DNA of 64,000 nucleotides from NCBI GenBank assembly GCA_948851665.1, contig CAQOWG010000002.1, positions 1 through 64,000 of the forward strand. Reading direction: 5' to 3'. This DNA is from an uncultured Candidatus Saccharibacteria bacterium (GTDB taxonomy: Bacteria; Patescibacteriota; Saccharimonadia; Saccharimonadales; Saccharimonadaceae). The notes below the pieces were generated by a model. It worked only from the letters and a program-made list of their open reading frames with translations. It had not been told where the DNA came from and ran no database searches. Made by a program: the position numbers and the translations under genes. Positions within the stretch are counted from its first letter, which is position 1, and each line of letters begins with the position of its first letter. Shown here piece by piece: positions 50,583-59,742 of this stretch.

Positions 50583-51111
50583 AACAATTCTTACGGTGGG
50601 CTTTGAGCTTCTTGATGGCCCAGTCGTAATGGCTGGGCATAACGCTGACGAAATATGAACCAAGATCAGTATTTACCCAAAGGAAAATTCCTCGATTGAA
50701 TAGCTGTTCGTTGGTATATTGCTCTGCGAGTTCTAGAACTTGGGTATGGGACTTCTCGAATAACTTTTTGGCGTCGCTAAGGCTAGTATTTTGATGTTTC
50801 TGCCAGAACTCCAGGTTCATGTCACCATAATTCTTCCAGGAGTATGGTTCGGGAATGAATGACTTATTGTCACCATTCTCGTTTGCTTTGATCCAGTTAA
50901 GTAAAAGTTGGTGCCATTCGTAAAGATGAATGTAGATGTCGCGCAAATTTTTATCACGGCTCCAATGCCGTTCAGTCTTCTTTGGATCGTTTGAAAAATC
51001 AAACTCAGTATTTAATTCTTTCTCGGTTAAGGATGCAACTAAATCATTTAATTTTTGATATTGTTCGTTGCTGGCTTTAATTAAGTCGTTTTTGCTTCTT
51101 GCTCTTGGCAT
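50566..51111 (-). CDS. ClbS/DfsB-family (DUF1706) four-helix protein
   Basis: The 181-residue protein has the DinB-like four-helix layout of the DUF1706 family: NDLIKASNEQYQKLNDLVAS, the HLYEWHQLLLNWI helix, EPYSWKNYGDMN and SHYDWAIKKLKAHRK at the C-terminus. ClbS hydrolyses the cyclopropane of colibactin in E. coli, while the function of most relatives is unknown. It overlaps the NagZ fusion gene by 17 nt, tail to tail. Composition is more A+T- and Asn/Lys-rich than neighbours, so it could be acquired. Confidence 0.85.
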   Translation of the reverse strand: MPRARSKNDLIKASNEQYQKLNDLVASLTEKELNTEFDFSNDPKKTERHWSRDKNLRDIYIHLYEWHQLLLNWIKANENGDNKSFIPEPYSWKNYGDMNLEFWQKHQNTSLSDAKKLFEKSHTQVLELAEQYTNEQLFNRGIFLWVNTDLGSYFVSVMPSHYDWAIKKLKAHRKNCSNSDQ

Positions 51112-51135
51112 AAAATTTCTCCTATGTTTTGTGCT

Positions 51136-51681
51136 TTATATATCAAATTCGTAGTATGTGGCATGTTTGGCTGGGGTGTTTAGCAATTCTTGCATTGTGA
51201 TTTCGCCATGCAACATTCGTAATTGTTTGATGAGGTGACTACTGGTGACAATGAGGATTGTTTCGTTGTCGCGATGGCGCTGTTTTAGATAATTGATGAA
51301 TTGTTGGACGCGGTTTGTCATGTCGTTCACGGATTCGTACCTATCCATGTATCTTGCGGAAGTTGGATCTGGCTGCGAGTCGCGCCAGCCTTTGGCTTCG
51401 CTATATGACCTGCCCTCAAAACCGTTTCGTGTATCATCCAAAAGTTCGTTTATGATTAAAGTTTGACCGTGATACCGATTGATAATGTCGGCAGTCTGTT
51501 TAGTGCGTTTAAGTCTCGAAACGTAAATTGTATCAAAATTAAAATCTTTTAATTGTTCTGCCAAATTTTCTGCTTGCTTGATACCGTTTTCTGTTAGAAA
51601 TACATTTACGGTAGGATCGTAATTTACTAAATCTTTTATATTGTAGTTGGTTTCGGCGTGTCTAGTTGCGATAAGTTTCAT
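51136..51681 (-). CDS. Histidine phosphatase family protein
   Basis: The 181-residue protein has the RHG-type motif (ATRHAETNYN) at residues 6-9, VSRLKRTKQTADII, the Glu of GFEGRSYSEA and the second catalytic His in VTSSHLIKQL. Phosphoglycerate-mutase-like proteins dephosphorylate sugars, nucleotides or proteins. It sits 24 bp upstream of the DUF1706 gene in the same direction, so they may be co-transcribed. A+T-rich like its neighbour. Confidence 0.88.
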   Translation of the reverse strand: MKLIATRHAETNYNIKDLVNYDPTVNVFLTENGIKQAENLAEQLKDFNFDTIYVSRLKRTKQTADIINRYHGQTLIINELLDDTRNGFEGRSYSEAKGWRDSQPDPTSARYMDRYESVNDMTNRVQQFINYLKQRHRDNETILIVTSSHLIKQLRMLHGEITMQELLNTPAKHATYYEFDI

Positions 51682-51842
51682 GTTGGGTAAAATCTTCTAT
51701 TTTATCACTTTTTATTATTCTTTATGTTCCTAGCAATGACTAATGTTTTCTTGTACTACTGAGATGGTGCCAGATAAAAGCGGTACTAAAAATATAGACA
51801 ATCTTATTATAACACGATTATGCAATATGTTATAATAAGATT

Positions 51843-52439
51843 ATGCCAACTGTAAGTTATCGAAAATATGCTGGGAAAAAGCAAGCAAATGTAAAACCGA
51901 TGATAGTTTTGATGTTCGTAGTGGGGCTAATTTTAGTGATTTCTGTGATTGTGGTGATTATTATGAAGATGACGGGTGGTTCGGGTACGATTGATGAAGA
52001 TGAGAGTACGATTGGTGAACTTCCGGGCATGATTGACGATGGTGAGAGTAAGAATGAGGAAGACGCGAGTATGATTTCTAAAATCGTGATCAAGATTGGT
52101 GAACGGGAATTTACGGCGACGCTTGAAAAAACGGAAGCGGCGCAGGCTTTTGCAAAATTACTACCGCTTGAGAAAAATATGGTGGAGCTGAATGGCAATG
52201 AAAAATATTATGATTTGCATCAGAATTTACCGAGCGATCCGAAGCAGGTGGGGCGAATTGAGGTGGGAGATTTGATGCTGTTTCAAAATAATTTTATCGT
52301 GGTATTTTATAAATCGCATTCAACGAATTATAGTTATACGCGAATCGGGAAGATTGACAATCCGACTGGATTGGCCGAGGCCGTGGGGAGCGGTGACGTC
52401 GTGATGAGCTTTGCTGTTTTGGACGAGGACGCGGAATGA
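51843..52439 (+). CDS. Membrane-anchored cyclophilin-like domain protein
   Basis: The 198-residue protein has one membrane helix (about 20-42), an acidic linker and a domain of the Cyclophil_like2 type (about 80-195: IVIKIGEREFTATLEKTEAA, LNGNEKYYDLHQNLP, VGDLMLFQNNFIVVFYKSHS, SYTRIGKID). Enzymatic prolyl isomerase activity is doubtful for this fold class. TATAAT lies 6 nt before the ATG. The stop overlaps the start of the Nudix gene (ATGA). Confidence 0.85.
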   Translation: MPTVSYRKYAGKKQANVKPMIVLMFVVGLILVISVIVVIIMKMTGGSGTIDEDESTIGELPGMIDDGESKNEEDASMISKIVIKIGEREFTATLEKTEAAQAFAKLLPLEKNMVELNGNEKYYDLHQNLPSDPKQVGRIEVGDLMLFQNNFIVVFYKSHSTNYSYTRIGKIDNPTGLAEAVGSGDVVMSFAVLDEDAE

Positions 52440-52984
52440 GCGAGCGGTATATTTGGCACGAGGAAGATTTTCCGGCGGAAGGCGAGGTGGCGCAGATTCA
52501 AGCAGTGCTACTGACGGCAGACGGGAGGGTGCTAGTGCGTATAAAAAATGGCGAAGCACGCCTAGCGGGTGGTCGACCAGAATTGGAAGATACGAGTCTG
52601 GAAGAGACTTTGCGACGGGAAGTTTTGGAAGAAGCTAATGTGGAGATTGATAAAATTGCCTACTTGGGTTACCAGGAAGCAATCAGTGATTTGGATGGAG
52701 AGGAAGAAGTTGCTTTGCAGTCGCGGATGGTGGCGTTGGTGACGGAAATTTTGTCAGCACAACCAGACCCAGATAGTGATAATACTTGGACTTATGGACG
52801 AGAACTTTTGCCACGTGGGCAAGCAACCGCGGCTTACGTAAAAAGTTTTGGTGAGATTGGGCAAATCTTGATAGATTTAGCTTACGCACGAGCAGAAGAA
52901 TTGGGGTATTTTACTGAAACGCGAAGTGAAGTAGCGGAAGTGATTAATCCAGAAGTTCGAGATCGGCGCGCTCATACTCACTAG
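52436..52984 (+). CDS. Nudix hydrolase
   Basis: The 182-residue protein has a Nudix box (GGRPELEDTSLEETLRREVL followed by EEANVEI), which fits G-x5-E-x7-REV-x-EE-x-x-V; the canonical Gly near the end is Asn. Nudix enzymes cleave nucleoside diphosphate-linked compounds. It is coupled by ATGA overlap to the cyclophilin-like gene. Its 3' end overlaps the convergent small protein gene by about 40 nt. Confidence 0.88.
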   Translation: MSERYIWHEEDFPAEGEVAQIQAVLLTADGRVLVRIKNGEARLAGGRPELEDTSLEETLRREVLEEANVEIDKIAYLGYQEAISDLDGEEEVALQSRMVALVTEILSAQPDPDSDNTWTYGRELLPRGQATAAYVKSFGEIGQILIDLAYARAEELGYFTETRSEVAEVINPEVRDRRAHTH

Positions 52985-53138
52985 TGGTTTCGGAATCTTT
53001 AACGAGATTGGAATAGCCTTCGAGAGCGGCAAAAGGGGTAAACTGGGCGGCGCGACTGGCTCGGTCGAGGGGCTGATGTTTGGAGATTGGCCGCGAGAGA
53101 TGAATAATGTCGTCGTAGCGATGTGGGTCGGTATTCAT
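52944..53138 (-). CDS. Small protein coupled to Y-family polymerase (64 aa)
   Basis: The protein carries SKHQPLDRASRAAQFTPFAA followed by LEGYSNLV, resembling the small conserved proteins (YolD-like group) that accompany UmuC/DinB-type polymerases in Firmicutes. It overlaps the polymerase stop by 4 nt (ATGA), so the two are co-translated. Role unknown, probably in translesion synthesis. Confidence 0.75.
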   Translation of the reverse strand: MNTDPHRYDDIIHLSRPISKHQPLDRASRAAQFTPFAALEGYSNLVKDSETTSEYERADLELLD

Positions 53139-54520
53139 GCTTGGTGTCCTCCGATTTGATGATGGCGAGAGCGGCCAGTGGCGCCAGGTTCAAAATTACT
53201 ACCAGTCAGGATGGCATTTTTGCCAAAGCGTTTGCGAATGTCAAGGATGGCTTGTTCGAGCTTTTGGTTGCGCTTGGTTTCAAATTCGAGCTTGTCGAGG
53301 TCGGTAAAAAGATCAGGTTGGAAAAGTGTCATATCTGACGCAGGAGCGCCGGCGGGAATAAGTGAGCCGGTGGAGAGATAGATTTTGCGAATAGAAAACT
53401 TTGGGTCGATGATTTGGTCAAAAAGTTGTAGGAAATAGTTGCGAATGGTGGCGATGGCGCTAGTCGGAAATGGAAGACGAATGGTACCATGGGCTGGTTT
53501 GATAATTTTGCGGCCATAGTGATCTGATTTGATAGCGAGGCCGGATTTTTGGCCAGCCGAGGTATTTTCGACATCGTAAATGATGTGCAGAACGAGATGG
53601 TTGGTTGAGTAATGTTTGGCGGCTAGTTCCAGGGCGAGACTTTCGGACATTTCCTTGACGATGGTACGGGCTTCAGTTGTTGGATATGGGCGATTTAAAA
53701 CTTGACCATTTGAAAGGCTTTTGGCGCGAGGTCTATAATTTTTGATTTCGGGTATGGTAGCGGTCTCGATGCCCCAAGCATGATCGATGAGCAACTCGGC
53801 ATTGACGCCAAAAAGTTGAAAAAGTAACTCTTCGTTAGTGAGCGAGCAACGAGCGACATCGCCCAAAGTGCGCATGCCACGATTTTTAAGGCTACGGGCG
53901 GTGGCCGGACCGATTCGCCAAAAATCAGTGAGTGGTTCGTGTGCCCAAAGTTGTTCACGGAAGGTTTTTTCGGTTAGTTCGGCGAGACGTGCACCAAAAC
54001 TATTTGGTTCAGCGTGTTTCGCAATAATATCCATGGCGATTTTAGCAAGAAAAAGATTAGTGCCGATGCCGGCGGTTGCAGTGATACCAGTCCGTTCGAA
54101 AACTTCACGAATCATCATAGAGACAAACTCGGCGGGTGTGTAATTATGTAATTTTAGATAGCTACTAATGTCACAAAAGACTTCATCGATGGAGTAGGCG
54201 AAAATGTCTTCTGGAGCAACGAAATCGAGATAGGTGCGATAAATTTTTTGGCTATATTCTAGATAGTAAGACATGCGGGGTGGAGCGATGATGAAATCGA
54301 AACCAAACTCGCGAGCTTTGGCATTGACTTCAAAAAGTCTGGCACGGCCTGGTAAGCCGTATTTTTGGCGTAAAGCTGGTGAGATGGCTAGGCAAATAGT
54401 TTTATCGGTGCGTGTTGGGTCGGCGACGACGAGGTTTGTGGTGAGTGGGTCGAGACCGCGTTCTTGGCACTCGACGGAGGAGTAAAAGGATTTGAGATCA
54501 ATTGCGGCATAAAACTTCAT
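53135..54520 (-). CDS. Y-family translesion DNA polymerase (UmuC-like)
   Basis: The 461-residue protein has the palm residues AAIDLKSFYSSVE (first Asp) and AYSIDEVFCDIS (Asp-Glu pair), the thumb motif with FWRIGPATARSLKNRGMRTL (HhH), and a little-finger domain (about 270-390). It copies damaged DNA. The composition and its small partner gene recall Gram-positive UmuC-like polymerases. TATAAT on the minus strand is inside the palindrome at 54525-54559, 22 nt before the ATG. Confidence 0.93.
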   Translation of the reverse strand: MKFYAAIDLKSFYSSVECQERGLDPLTTNLVVADPTRTDKTICLAISPALRQKYGLPGRARLFEVNAKAREFGFDFIIAPPRMSYYLEYSQKIYRTYLDFVAPEDIFAYSIDEVFCDISSYLKLHNYTPAEFVSMMIREVFERTGITATAGIGTNLFLAKIAMDIIAKHAEPNSFGARLAELTEKTFREQLWAHEPLTDFWRIGPATARSLKNRGMRTLGDVARCSLTNEELLFQLFGVNAELLIDHAWGIETATIPEIKNYRPRAKSLSNGQVLNRPYPTTEARTIVKEMSESLALELAAKHYSTNHLVLHIIYDVENTSAGQKSGLAIKSDHYGRKIIKPAHGTIRLPFPTSAIATIRNYFLQLFDQIIDPKFSIRKIYLSTGSLIPAGAPASDMTLFQPDLFTDLDKLEFETKRNQKLEQAILDIRKRFGKNAILTGSNFEPGATGRSRHHQIGGHQA

Positions 54521-54524
54521 AACA

Positions 54525-54559
54525 AAAACTCCATATATGTATATTATATATGGAGTTTT
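54525..54559 (-). terminator. Palindrome serving as terminator and promoter region
   Basis: AAAACTCCATATATG and its complement CATATATGGAGTTTT make a 15-bp stem followed by TTTTT on the minus strand; it can end the ABC operon while its loop side contains a TATAAT box for the polymerase gene. Confidence 0.65.
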
Positions 54560-54575
54560 GTATGATTTTGTAACT

Positions 54576-55361
54576 TTACTCTACGTTGACGCCACGATTG
54601 AGCAAGTTTACGTTAACTACGAATAAGGTAGCGGTAGCGATGGTGTACGTTGCAATACAAATCCAGGCGCAATTTATGATGGTGGGGAGATCGGGTTGAT
54701 GCCCGTGGGTGAATACTGCGGCGAGTTCTGGGTCGAAGTTGCTAAAGAGGTAGATGATACCAATAAGTAGACCACCCGTGATAAGATAACATCCTAAGCC
54801 AGCAATGAAGGAAATGGGACCAGGGGTAGTGTTGAAACGGCGTCCAATGATGATGCCGGAAAATCCGCACATGATGATGAAGATTGATTGCACGATGACG
54901 AGAAGTCCAAGTATGACGATGAAACAGAAGAGCGTGAATGATGTATCCGCGTCAGCGAAGAACGCGCCGATATCAAAGTTGGAAAAGGGCGAGACATAAA
55001 GCAATAGAACAAGGGCAGCTACAGCCAGACTGAGCAGCAGGACGATAACGGCACAGATGAATTTGGAGGTGAAGAGTTGTAAGCGCGAAACTGGCAAAGT
55101 GTGCGTGAGGTAGGATTCGTCGCCGTAGAGACTTTGACGGAAGCGCATCCATGTGCGGGTAAAAGCTGTGATCATGAGACCAATTGAAAGTCCGAAGCCA
55201 GCGTTGGCAAGGAACCCTTCAATGAAGTCGATAATGTAGGGCGGGTATTCGATTTTGCTCAATAAGGCACTGAGAGCTACGGAGGATATAGAAATTAAGT
55301 AGTAGGCGCCGAGCACTTTATAAATGTAGCGTAAGTCGTATTTGAGTAATTTTCCTAGCAT
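54576..55361 (-). CDS. ABC transporter permease (YtrC/D-like)
   Basis: The 261-residue protein has six hydrophobic helices. Its N-terminus (LGKLLKYDLRYIYKVLGAYY) is typical of ABC-2-type permeases of GntR-controlled operons. It is the third gene of a regulator-ATPase-permease unit similar to Bacillus ytr. Substrate unknown. Confidence 0.82.
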   Translation of the reverse strand: MLGKLLKYDLRYIYKVLGAYYLISISSVALSALLSKIEYPPYIIDFIEGFLANAGFGLSIGLMITAFTRTWMRFRQSLYGDESYLTHTLPVSRLQLFTSKFICAVIVLLLSLAVAALVLLLYVSPFSNFDIGAFFADADTSFTLFCFIVILGLLVIVQSIFIIMCGFSGIIIGRRFNTTPGPISFIAGLGCYLITGGLLIGIIYLFSNFDPELAAVFTHGHQPDLPTIINCAWICIATYTIATATLFVVNVNLLNRGVNVE

Positions 55362-55371
55362 AATTCCCTTT

Positions 55372-56094
55372 CTATGATTTGAATTGATTACGAAAGATTT
55401 CGTCGATGGACTTCTTTTCTTTAGTGCGGAGCGTATCGGCGTCGGAATTGATGGCGACCTTGCCTTTGTTAATCATGACGACGTGGTCTAAAATGCGTTC
55501 GACGTCGGAGATGAGGTGGGTGGTGATGAGCATACTGGCGCCAGTTTCGAAATTAGTGAGAATGGTGTCGAGAATGTAGTCGCGGGTGGCTGGGTCGATG
55601 CCACCAAGAGGCTCGTCGAGAATGTAGAGTTTGGCTTTACGACTCATGACGAGGGCGAGTTGTAATTTCTCTTGCATACCTTTACTCATTTTGATGATTT
55701 TTGCATCAGTGTCAAGATCTAGGTCTTTTAGTAATTTCCAAGTTTTGCTTTGGTCGAAGTCAGTATAGAATTCGGAGAACTGTTGGACGGCGTCGCGGAC
55801 GCGCATAGTTTTGTCGAGGTAGGTGCGTTCGGGAAGATAGGAGATTTTTTGTTTGCTGGCGACGCCGACTGGTCCCCCGTCAACCAGGACTTCGCCGCTG
55901 GTGGGCGTGAGCAGATCGTTAGCAAGTTTGATGAGGGTGGTTTTACCGGCCCCATTTTGGCCAAGTAGACCGACAATTTTGCCAGTTGGTATACTAAAAC
56001 TAATGTCTTTTAGGACGGTCTTAGAGCCATAGGATTTGGAGACGTGCTTGTACTCCAGAATTGGTGTGGGTGATTTAGTCATGGATACCTCCAA
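55372..56094 (-). CDS. ABC transporter ATP-binding protein
   Basis: The 240-residue protein has Walker A GLLGQNGAGKTT, a degenerate signature KMSKGMQEKLQLA, Walker B KLYILDEPLGGID and the His switch in ITTHLISDV. It resembles YtrB/YtrE and works with the permease below. Its start overlaps the GntR gene by 20 nt. Confidence 0.93.
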   Translation of the reverse strand: MEVSMTKSPTPILEYKHVSKSYGSKTVLKDISFSIPTGKIVGLLGQNGAGKTTLIKLANDLLTPTSGEVLVDGGPVGVASKQKISYLPERTYLDKTMRVRDAVQQFSEFYTDFDQSKTWKLLKDLDLDTDAKIIKMSKGMQEKLQLALVMSRKAKLYILDEPLGGIDPATRDYILDTILTNFETGASMLITTHLISDVERILDHVVMINKGKVAINSDADTLRTKEKKSIDEIFRNQFKS

Positions 56095-56446
56095 TTTGTT
56101 CGATTAATTTAATAACGTCATGACGCGAGAGTTGAAGACGATCAATATCGTCGAGAAAATTTGCAATTTTGCTACGAGCAAGTTGTTCTCGACAACGTCG
56201 AATGTGATCGCTGTTGGTAGTGACGTAGCGACCGCTAGTTCGTTCAGTATAAATGAGTCCGGTTTCCTCGAGCTCACTAAGGGCGCGTTGCATAGTGTTG
56301 GGATTTACTTGAGCGATCGCAGCAAAATCACGCACTGGTGGAAGCTTTTCGCCTGGTAGAAGTTCAGCGGTGACGATTGCCAGTTTTAGCTGATTGGCAA
56401 TTTGCAAATAGATCGGCTGTTCGTTGTTAAAATAAAATTTAATCAT
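56075..56446 (-). CDS. GntR-family regulator (YtrA type)
   Basis: The 123-residue protein has a GntR winged helix (about 10-75: PIYLQIANQLKLAIVTAELL, PPVRDFAAIAQVNPNTMQRA) and a short C-terminal helical dimer segment, like YtrA. It heads the ABC operon. A palindrome GTACTATTGTAC overlaps the -10 of the promoter (TTGACA, 17 nt, TACTAT; about 56470-56500), so it probably represses its own operon. Confidence 0.9.
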   Translation of the reverse strand: MIKFYFNNEQPIYLQIANQLKLAIVTAELLPGEKLPPVRDFAAIAQVNPNTMQRALSELEETGLIYTERTSGRYVTTNSDHIRRCREQLARSKIANFLDDIDRLQLSRHDVIKLIEQIGGIHD

Positions 56447-56463
56447 TGTATTATGTCCTTAGT

Positions 56464-56500
56464 ACAATAGTACAGCTGGCAAAATCATTTGTCAATAACT
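56464..56500 (-). promoter_or_regulatory. GntR operon promoter with palindromic operator
   Basis: On the minus strand TTGACA, 17 nt, TACTAT; the -10 lies in GTAC-TATT-GTAC, a good candidate operator for the YtrA-like regulator. Confidence 0.6.
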
Positions 56501-56591
56501 TTTATGTACGACATAGTGAGAAGCGCGAACATGGCCTTTTCTAGGCTGTTGTAGCTATGCAGCCGTGGTGAAGCTGTGGTATAATATAGTT

Positions 56592-57824
56592 ATGTTTTGG
56601 CAAATTGTAATTATTGAATCAATTGCAGTGACGGTTATCGGGTCGCTGTTCCATTTTGTTTATAATTTTAGTGGATGCAATAAATTTGTAGCACTCTTTG
56701 CGGCAGTAAATGAGAGCACTTGGGAACATATAAAATTGGTCTTGACTGGTCTATTTATTTGCACACTGGCGGACATTTGGTTTTTGGGGGCTAATCCGAA
56801 CTATTGGCTGGCACGTAGCCTTTCCTTTGCGGTGCCCGTAATTGTCATTCCGGCGTTATTTTATGGTTACCGGAGTCTTTTGAAATTAAAGAAGCCGATT
56901 CTGCCAGTTGATATTGTAATTTTTGTGATAGCAGCGGTAGCATCGGCGTTTGCTTTTGCTGGAGCCTTGCAATTGCCAGAAGTAGGTGCGCTTGGTGGCG
57001 TGATTAGCGTGATTGTGAGCGTGGTCGTTTTGGCGGCATATCTATTGTTGACGCATTTTCCACTCAAGAATAATTTCTTGTTCAAAGATCCGATAACCGG
57101 CAAATATGGAATGGAGGCTAGATCTGGTCGCAAGAAAGAAGTTGGCGTGGGACGGCTGGTGATTTTGGGCGTTGCGACTGTGTTGGTGGGGGGTGCGGTG
57201 GCTTTGGCTTACAAATTGACCGAACAGCCTGCTGGTACAATAATCGTGGAAGGTGGTGAAGTGCAGGCTCCGGAAGTAGAGACGCCAGAAGATGTTGGCG
57301 CGTTGGAAATTCCGGATAATATTTCGGGACAGGAGCGTGAGTTGGCAAAGAATTATCATGTAGAATCGTACTTACCGCGACTATTATCGATTCCGCGTTT
57401 GGGAATTTATGGTCGGGTAACGGTAGTAGGTAAAGAAAATGGTGCGGTTGGTTCCCCGTCAGATTATCGGATGATGGCGTGGTACAATCGTTCGGCCTTG
57501 CCTGGGCAATCGGGTGCGAGCTTGATTGACGGACACGGTGGTGATTACTATGGCAACGAAATATTTAACGAGCTCGTTGACGCTCAGGTGGGCGACGAGA
57601 TATTTATCGAAATGGGAGATGAAGAAACGCGTTATGTTTATAAAATTGTCGAGGTGCTATGGAAGCGTGCTGGTACAGAAGCAAATAACTATATGTCGAC
57701 GGCGCTTAGGCCGGTGGCATCGGGTGAGCCGACTTTGACGTTGATTACTTGTGCGGGTGATTATTCGATTTCAATCGGAACTTTCACGCATCGGATTTTT
57801 GTGCGAGCAGTATTGGAGAAATAA
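56592..57824 (+). CDS. Fusion of DUF6512 membrane domain and sortase
   Basis: The 410-residue protein has five or six N-terminal helices with the DUF6512-like signature SLFHFVYNFSGCNKFVALFA followed by AAVNESTWEHIKL, then another membrane helix (about 185-205), a linker and a C-terminal sortase domain (about 250-408) with the catalytic His in LIDGHGGDYYG, Cys in LITCAGDYS and Arg in THRIFVRA. DUF6512 occurs as a separate protein in Firmicutes. The fusion suggests a membrane-embedded sortase with an extra multi-helix module. TATAAT lies 6 nt before the ATG. Overlaps no neighbour; GT4 follows after 12 bp. Confidence 0.87.
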   Translation: MFWQIVIIESIAVTVIGSLFHFVYNFSGCNKFVALFAAVNESTWEHIKLVLTGLFICTLADIWFLGANPNYWLARSLSFAVPVIVIPALFYGYRSLLKLKKPILPVDIVIFVIAAVASAFAFAGALQLPEVGALGGVISVIVSVVVLAAYLLLTHFPLKNNFLFKDPITGKYGMEARSGRKKEVGVGRLVILGVATVLVGGAVALAYKLTEQPAGTIIVEGGEVQAPEVETPEDVGALEIPDNISGQERELAKNYHVESYLPRLLSIPRLGIYGRVTVVGKENGAVGSPSDYRMMAWYNRSALPGQSGASLIDGHGGDYYGNEIFNELVDAQVGDEIFIEMGDEETRYVYKIVEVLWKRAGTEANNYMSTALRPVASGEPTLTLITCAGDYSISIGTFTHRIFVRAVLEK

Positions 57825-57836
57825 AAGGGGTGGACG

Positions 57837-59051
57837 ATGAAAATTGCAATTTTTAGTGATATTTACGAACCAAGTAGTGACGGTGGAATCGTTTCGGCGA
57901 TTAAAGCCCAAAAAGCGGAATTGGAGAAATTGGGGCATGAAGTCACGATTTTTTGCCCGGGTTTTCGGACGCGAGAGAAGAATGTAGTGCTAGTGCCGAG
58001 CCGCAAATGGCCACGAATTAATAATACGATTTTGGCGCGGAAGCCGGTCAAGGTAGAGGCATTTATCCTGGAAAAGTTTCCGGAATTTCGGGAATTTGAT
58101 ATTGTGCACGTGCAATACGAAGTGAGTTGTAGTATTGCTGGTATTGATCTTGCGAAGAAATTTGGGATTCCGCTAGTGATTACGATGCATGGACGTGAGG
58201 ATCGGGCGATCGAGTTGAATGTGCCGCATCCATTTAAGTGGTTAATGGCGACAGTACTAAATTGTTTGCATGCACATTATTTGCCGCATACCATAAAGGT
58301 GAAAAAGGATAAGTTCCAGGCGCCAACGCGTACGCGTGCGAAGATGTGGGAATTAATGGTGAATCATGCGGAGCAGGCAGATGTAGTGACGACGCCTTCA
58401 GTGCATTTTGCGCAGAAATTGGAACACTACGGAGTGACAAAACCGATTGTGGCGACGCCAGGTGGGGTGGCGGAAGATTTGGTGCAAATTGATTTTAATG
58501 AGCGAAAAATGGCGGATGGTGATGTCCTCAAGATGGTTTGGAATTCGCGAGTGTCAAAAGAAAAACGAATAATGCCGTTCCTTAAAGCATTGAGGCAATT
58601 GAAACGCCCATATATGTTATATGTTTATGGCAACGGCAATCAATTTAAGAAAGCCAAGGAATATGCCAAGAAAAATGGCATGAAAGTGAAGTTTTTTGGA
58701 GCGCAACCACGCGAACGGATTATTATTCGTATGCAAGAAGCACATCTTGGCGTTCATTCGTCGTATAATTTTGATACGCAGGGGATGGTTTTGGTGGAAG
58801 CGCAAGCAACTGGTCTGCCGGTTTTGATTGCGGACCCGGCTTTGACGGAAACGGTACCGATGGGTGGTTTTTTGCTAGCTAGTAGCGAGGATCCAACTGG
58901 TATAGCGTTGACCTTGGAGGGCTTGAAAGCAGAGAAGGTTAACGAGATGAGTAAAATAATGATGAAGAATCGCCGGAAGGTCTTGCAAGACGAGCGGGTG
59001 AAAGAGTTGGTAAAAGCCTACAAAATGGCGGAAAAGACTAAGAAAAAGTGA
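57837..59051 (+). CDS. Glycosyltransferase family 4 (diacylglycerol glucosyltransferase-like)
   Basis: The 404-residue protein has the GT-B layout: an N-terminal domain starting MKIAIFSDIYEPSSDGGIVS with HVQYEVSC and MHGRED, and a C-terminal domain with WNSRVSKEKRIMPFLKAL, YGNGNQFKKAK and the E-x7-E-like motif GMVLVEAQATGLPVL. It resembles glucosyltransferases that make glycolipid anchors in Gram-positive bacteria (such as alpha-monoglucosyldiacylglycerol synthase). It follows the sortase fusion by 12 bp (AAAGGGGTGG ribosome binding site), so they are probably one transcript. Confidence 0.9.
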   Translation: MKIAIFSDIYEPSSDGGIVSAIKAQKAELEKLGHEVTIFCPGFRTREKNVVLVPSRKWPRINNTILARKPVKVEAFILEKFPEFREFDIVHVQYEVSCSIAGIDLAKKFGIPLVITMHGREDRAIELNVPHPFKWLMATVLNCLHAHYLPHTIKVKKDKFQAPTRTRAKMWELMVNHAEQADVVTTPSVHFAQKLEHYGVTKPIVATPGGVAEDLVQIDFNERKMADGDVLKMVWNSRVSKEKRIMPFLKALRQLKRPYMLYVYGNGNQFKKAKEYAKKNGMKVKFFGAQPRERIIIRMQEAHLGVHSSYNFDTQGMVLVEAQATGLPVLIADPALTETVPMGGFLLASSEDPTGIALTLEGLKAEKVNEMSKIMMKNRRKVLQDERVKELVKAYKMAEKTKKK

Positions 59052-59074
59052 CCAAGCATGATGCTTGATCACTT
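59043..59074. terminator. Terminator shared by convergent genes
   Basis: AAGTGACCAAGCAT-g-ATGCTTGATCACTT, with TTTTT on the minus strand. Confidence 0.85.
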
Positions 59075-59097
59075 AGGTGAGTGACTGGGTGTAGAAG

Positions 59098-59709
59098 TCA
59101 CTCGAGCGGAGTTTTGACTTGGGTTGCGCGGTCCCACTTGATGACGAGAAGAATGACGGCGCTGATGCAAAGAGCGATCGCGATGGTAGTCTTGATTTGG
59201 TCTGGCCAAGTGACGGCGTAGAGTCCGGCGAAGACGATAAAGGCGATGCAAGTTAGATACAGAACGCGACGTCCAAGAATTAGGCCGGTAGCGAGCTTGG
59301 TGTCTTTGTGCTTTTCGTCCGTAACGATTATCTGGATAATGATACAGAAAAGTGCAACGACGAACGCAACGAAGAAAGCAATCCACGGCCTGAAGTAGAT
59401 GAAGCTGGAACAAATCCGGAAAATGAAGAATAGCCCCATAATGCCCAAGTGAAAAATGTCGGTAATCTGGTCGATTTCTGGGGCGTATTCGCGCCACCAG
59501 CGATATTTGCCGTCTTTTGGATACGGTTTTAGGTTGCGGGCGCAGATACCGTCGAAGGCGTCGCATAGTTCCCCAATTCCGAAGATGATTAGGGCGGTTT
59601 GCGGTTTCGCACCAATAAATAGCAAAACTCCTAAGATGCATGTGCAGATTACCTCGCACAAAGTCAGGATGTCGGCGATGTGATACTGTTTTAATTTGAA
59701 TATTTTCAT
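59098..59709 (-). CDS. CDP-alcohol phosphatidyltransferase
   Basis: The 203-residue membrane enzyme carries the signature D-x2-DG-x2-AR (CDAFDGICAR), then G...EIDQITD, i.e. D-x3-D, and about six helices. It transfers a phosphatidyl or phospho group from a CDP-alcohol to an acceptor, as in phosphatidylglycerol- or cardiolipin-type synthesis. I start at 59709 (AAAGGAGGGG 6 nt before). It has the strong cassette promoter (59743-59771). Confidence 0.88.
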   Translation of the reverse strand: MKIFKLKQYHIADILTLCEVICTCILGVLLFIGAKPQTALIIFGIGELCDAFDGICARNLKPYPKDGKYRWWREYAPEIDQITDIFHLGIMGLFFIFRICSSFIYFRPWIAFFVAFVVALFCIIIQIIVTDEKHKDTKLATGLILGRRVLYLTCIAFIVFAGLYAVTWPDQIKTTIAIALCISAVILLVIKWDRATQVKTPLE

Positions 59710-59742
59710 TTCATCCCCTCCTTTCACACTGCCTATATTACC

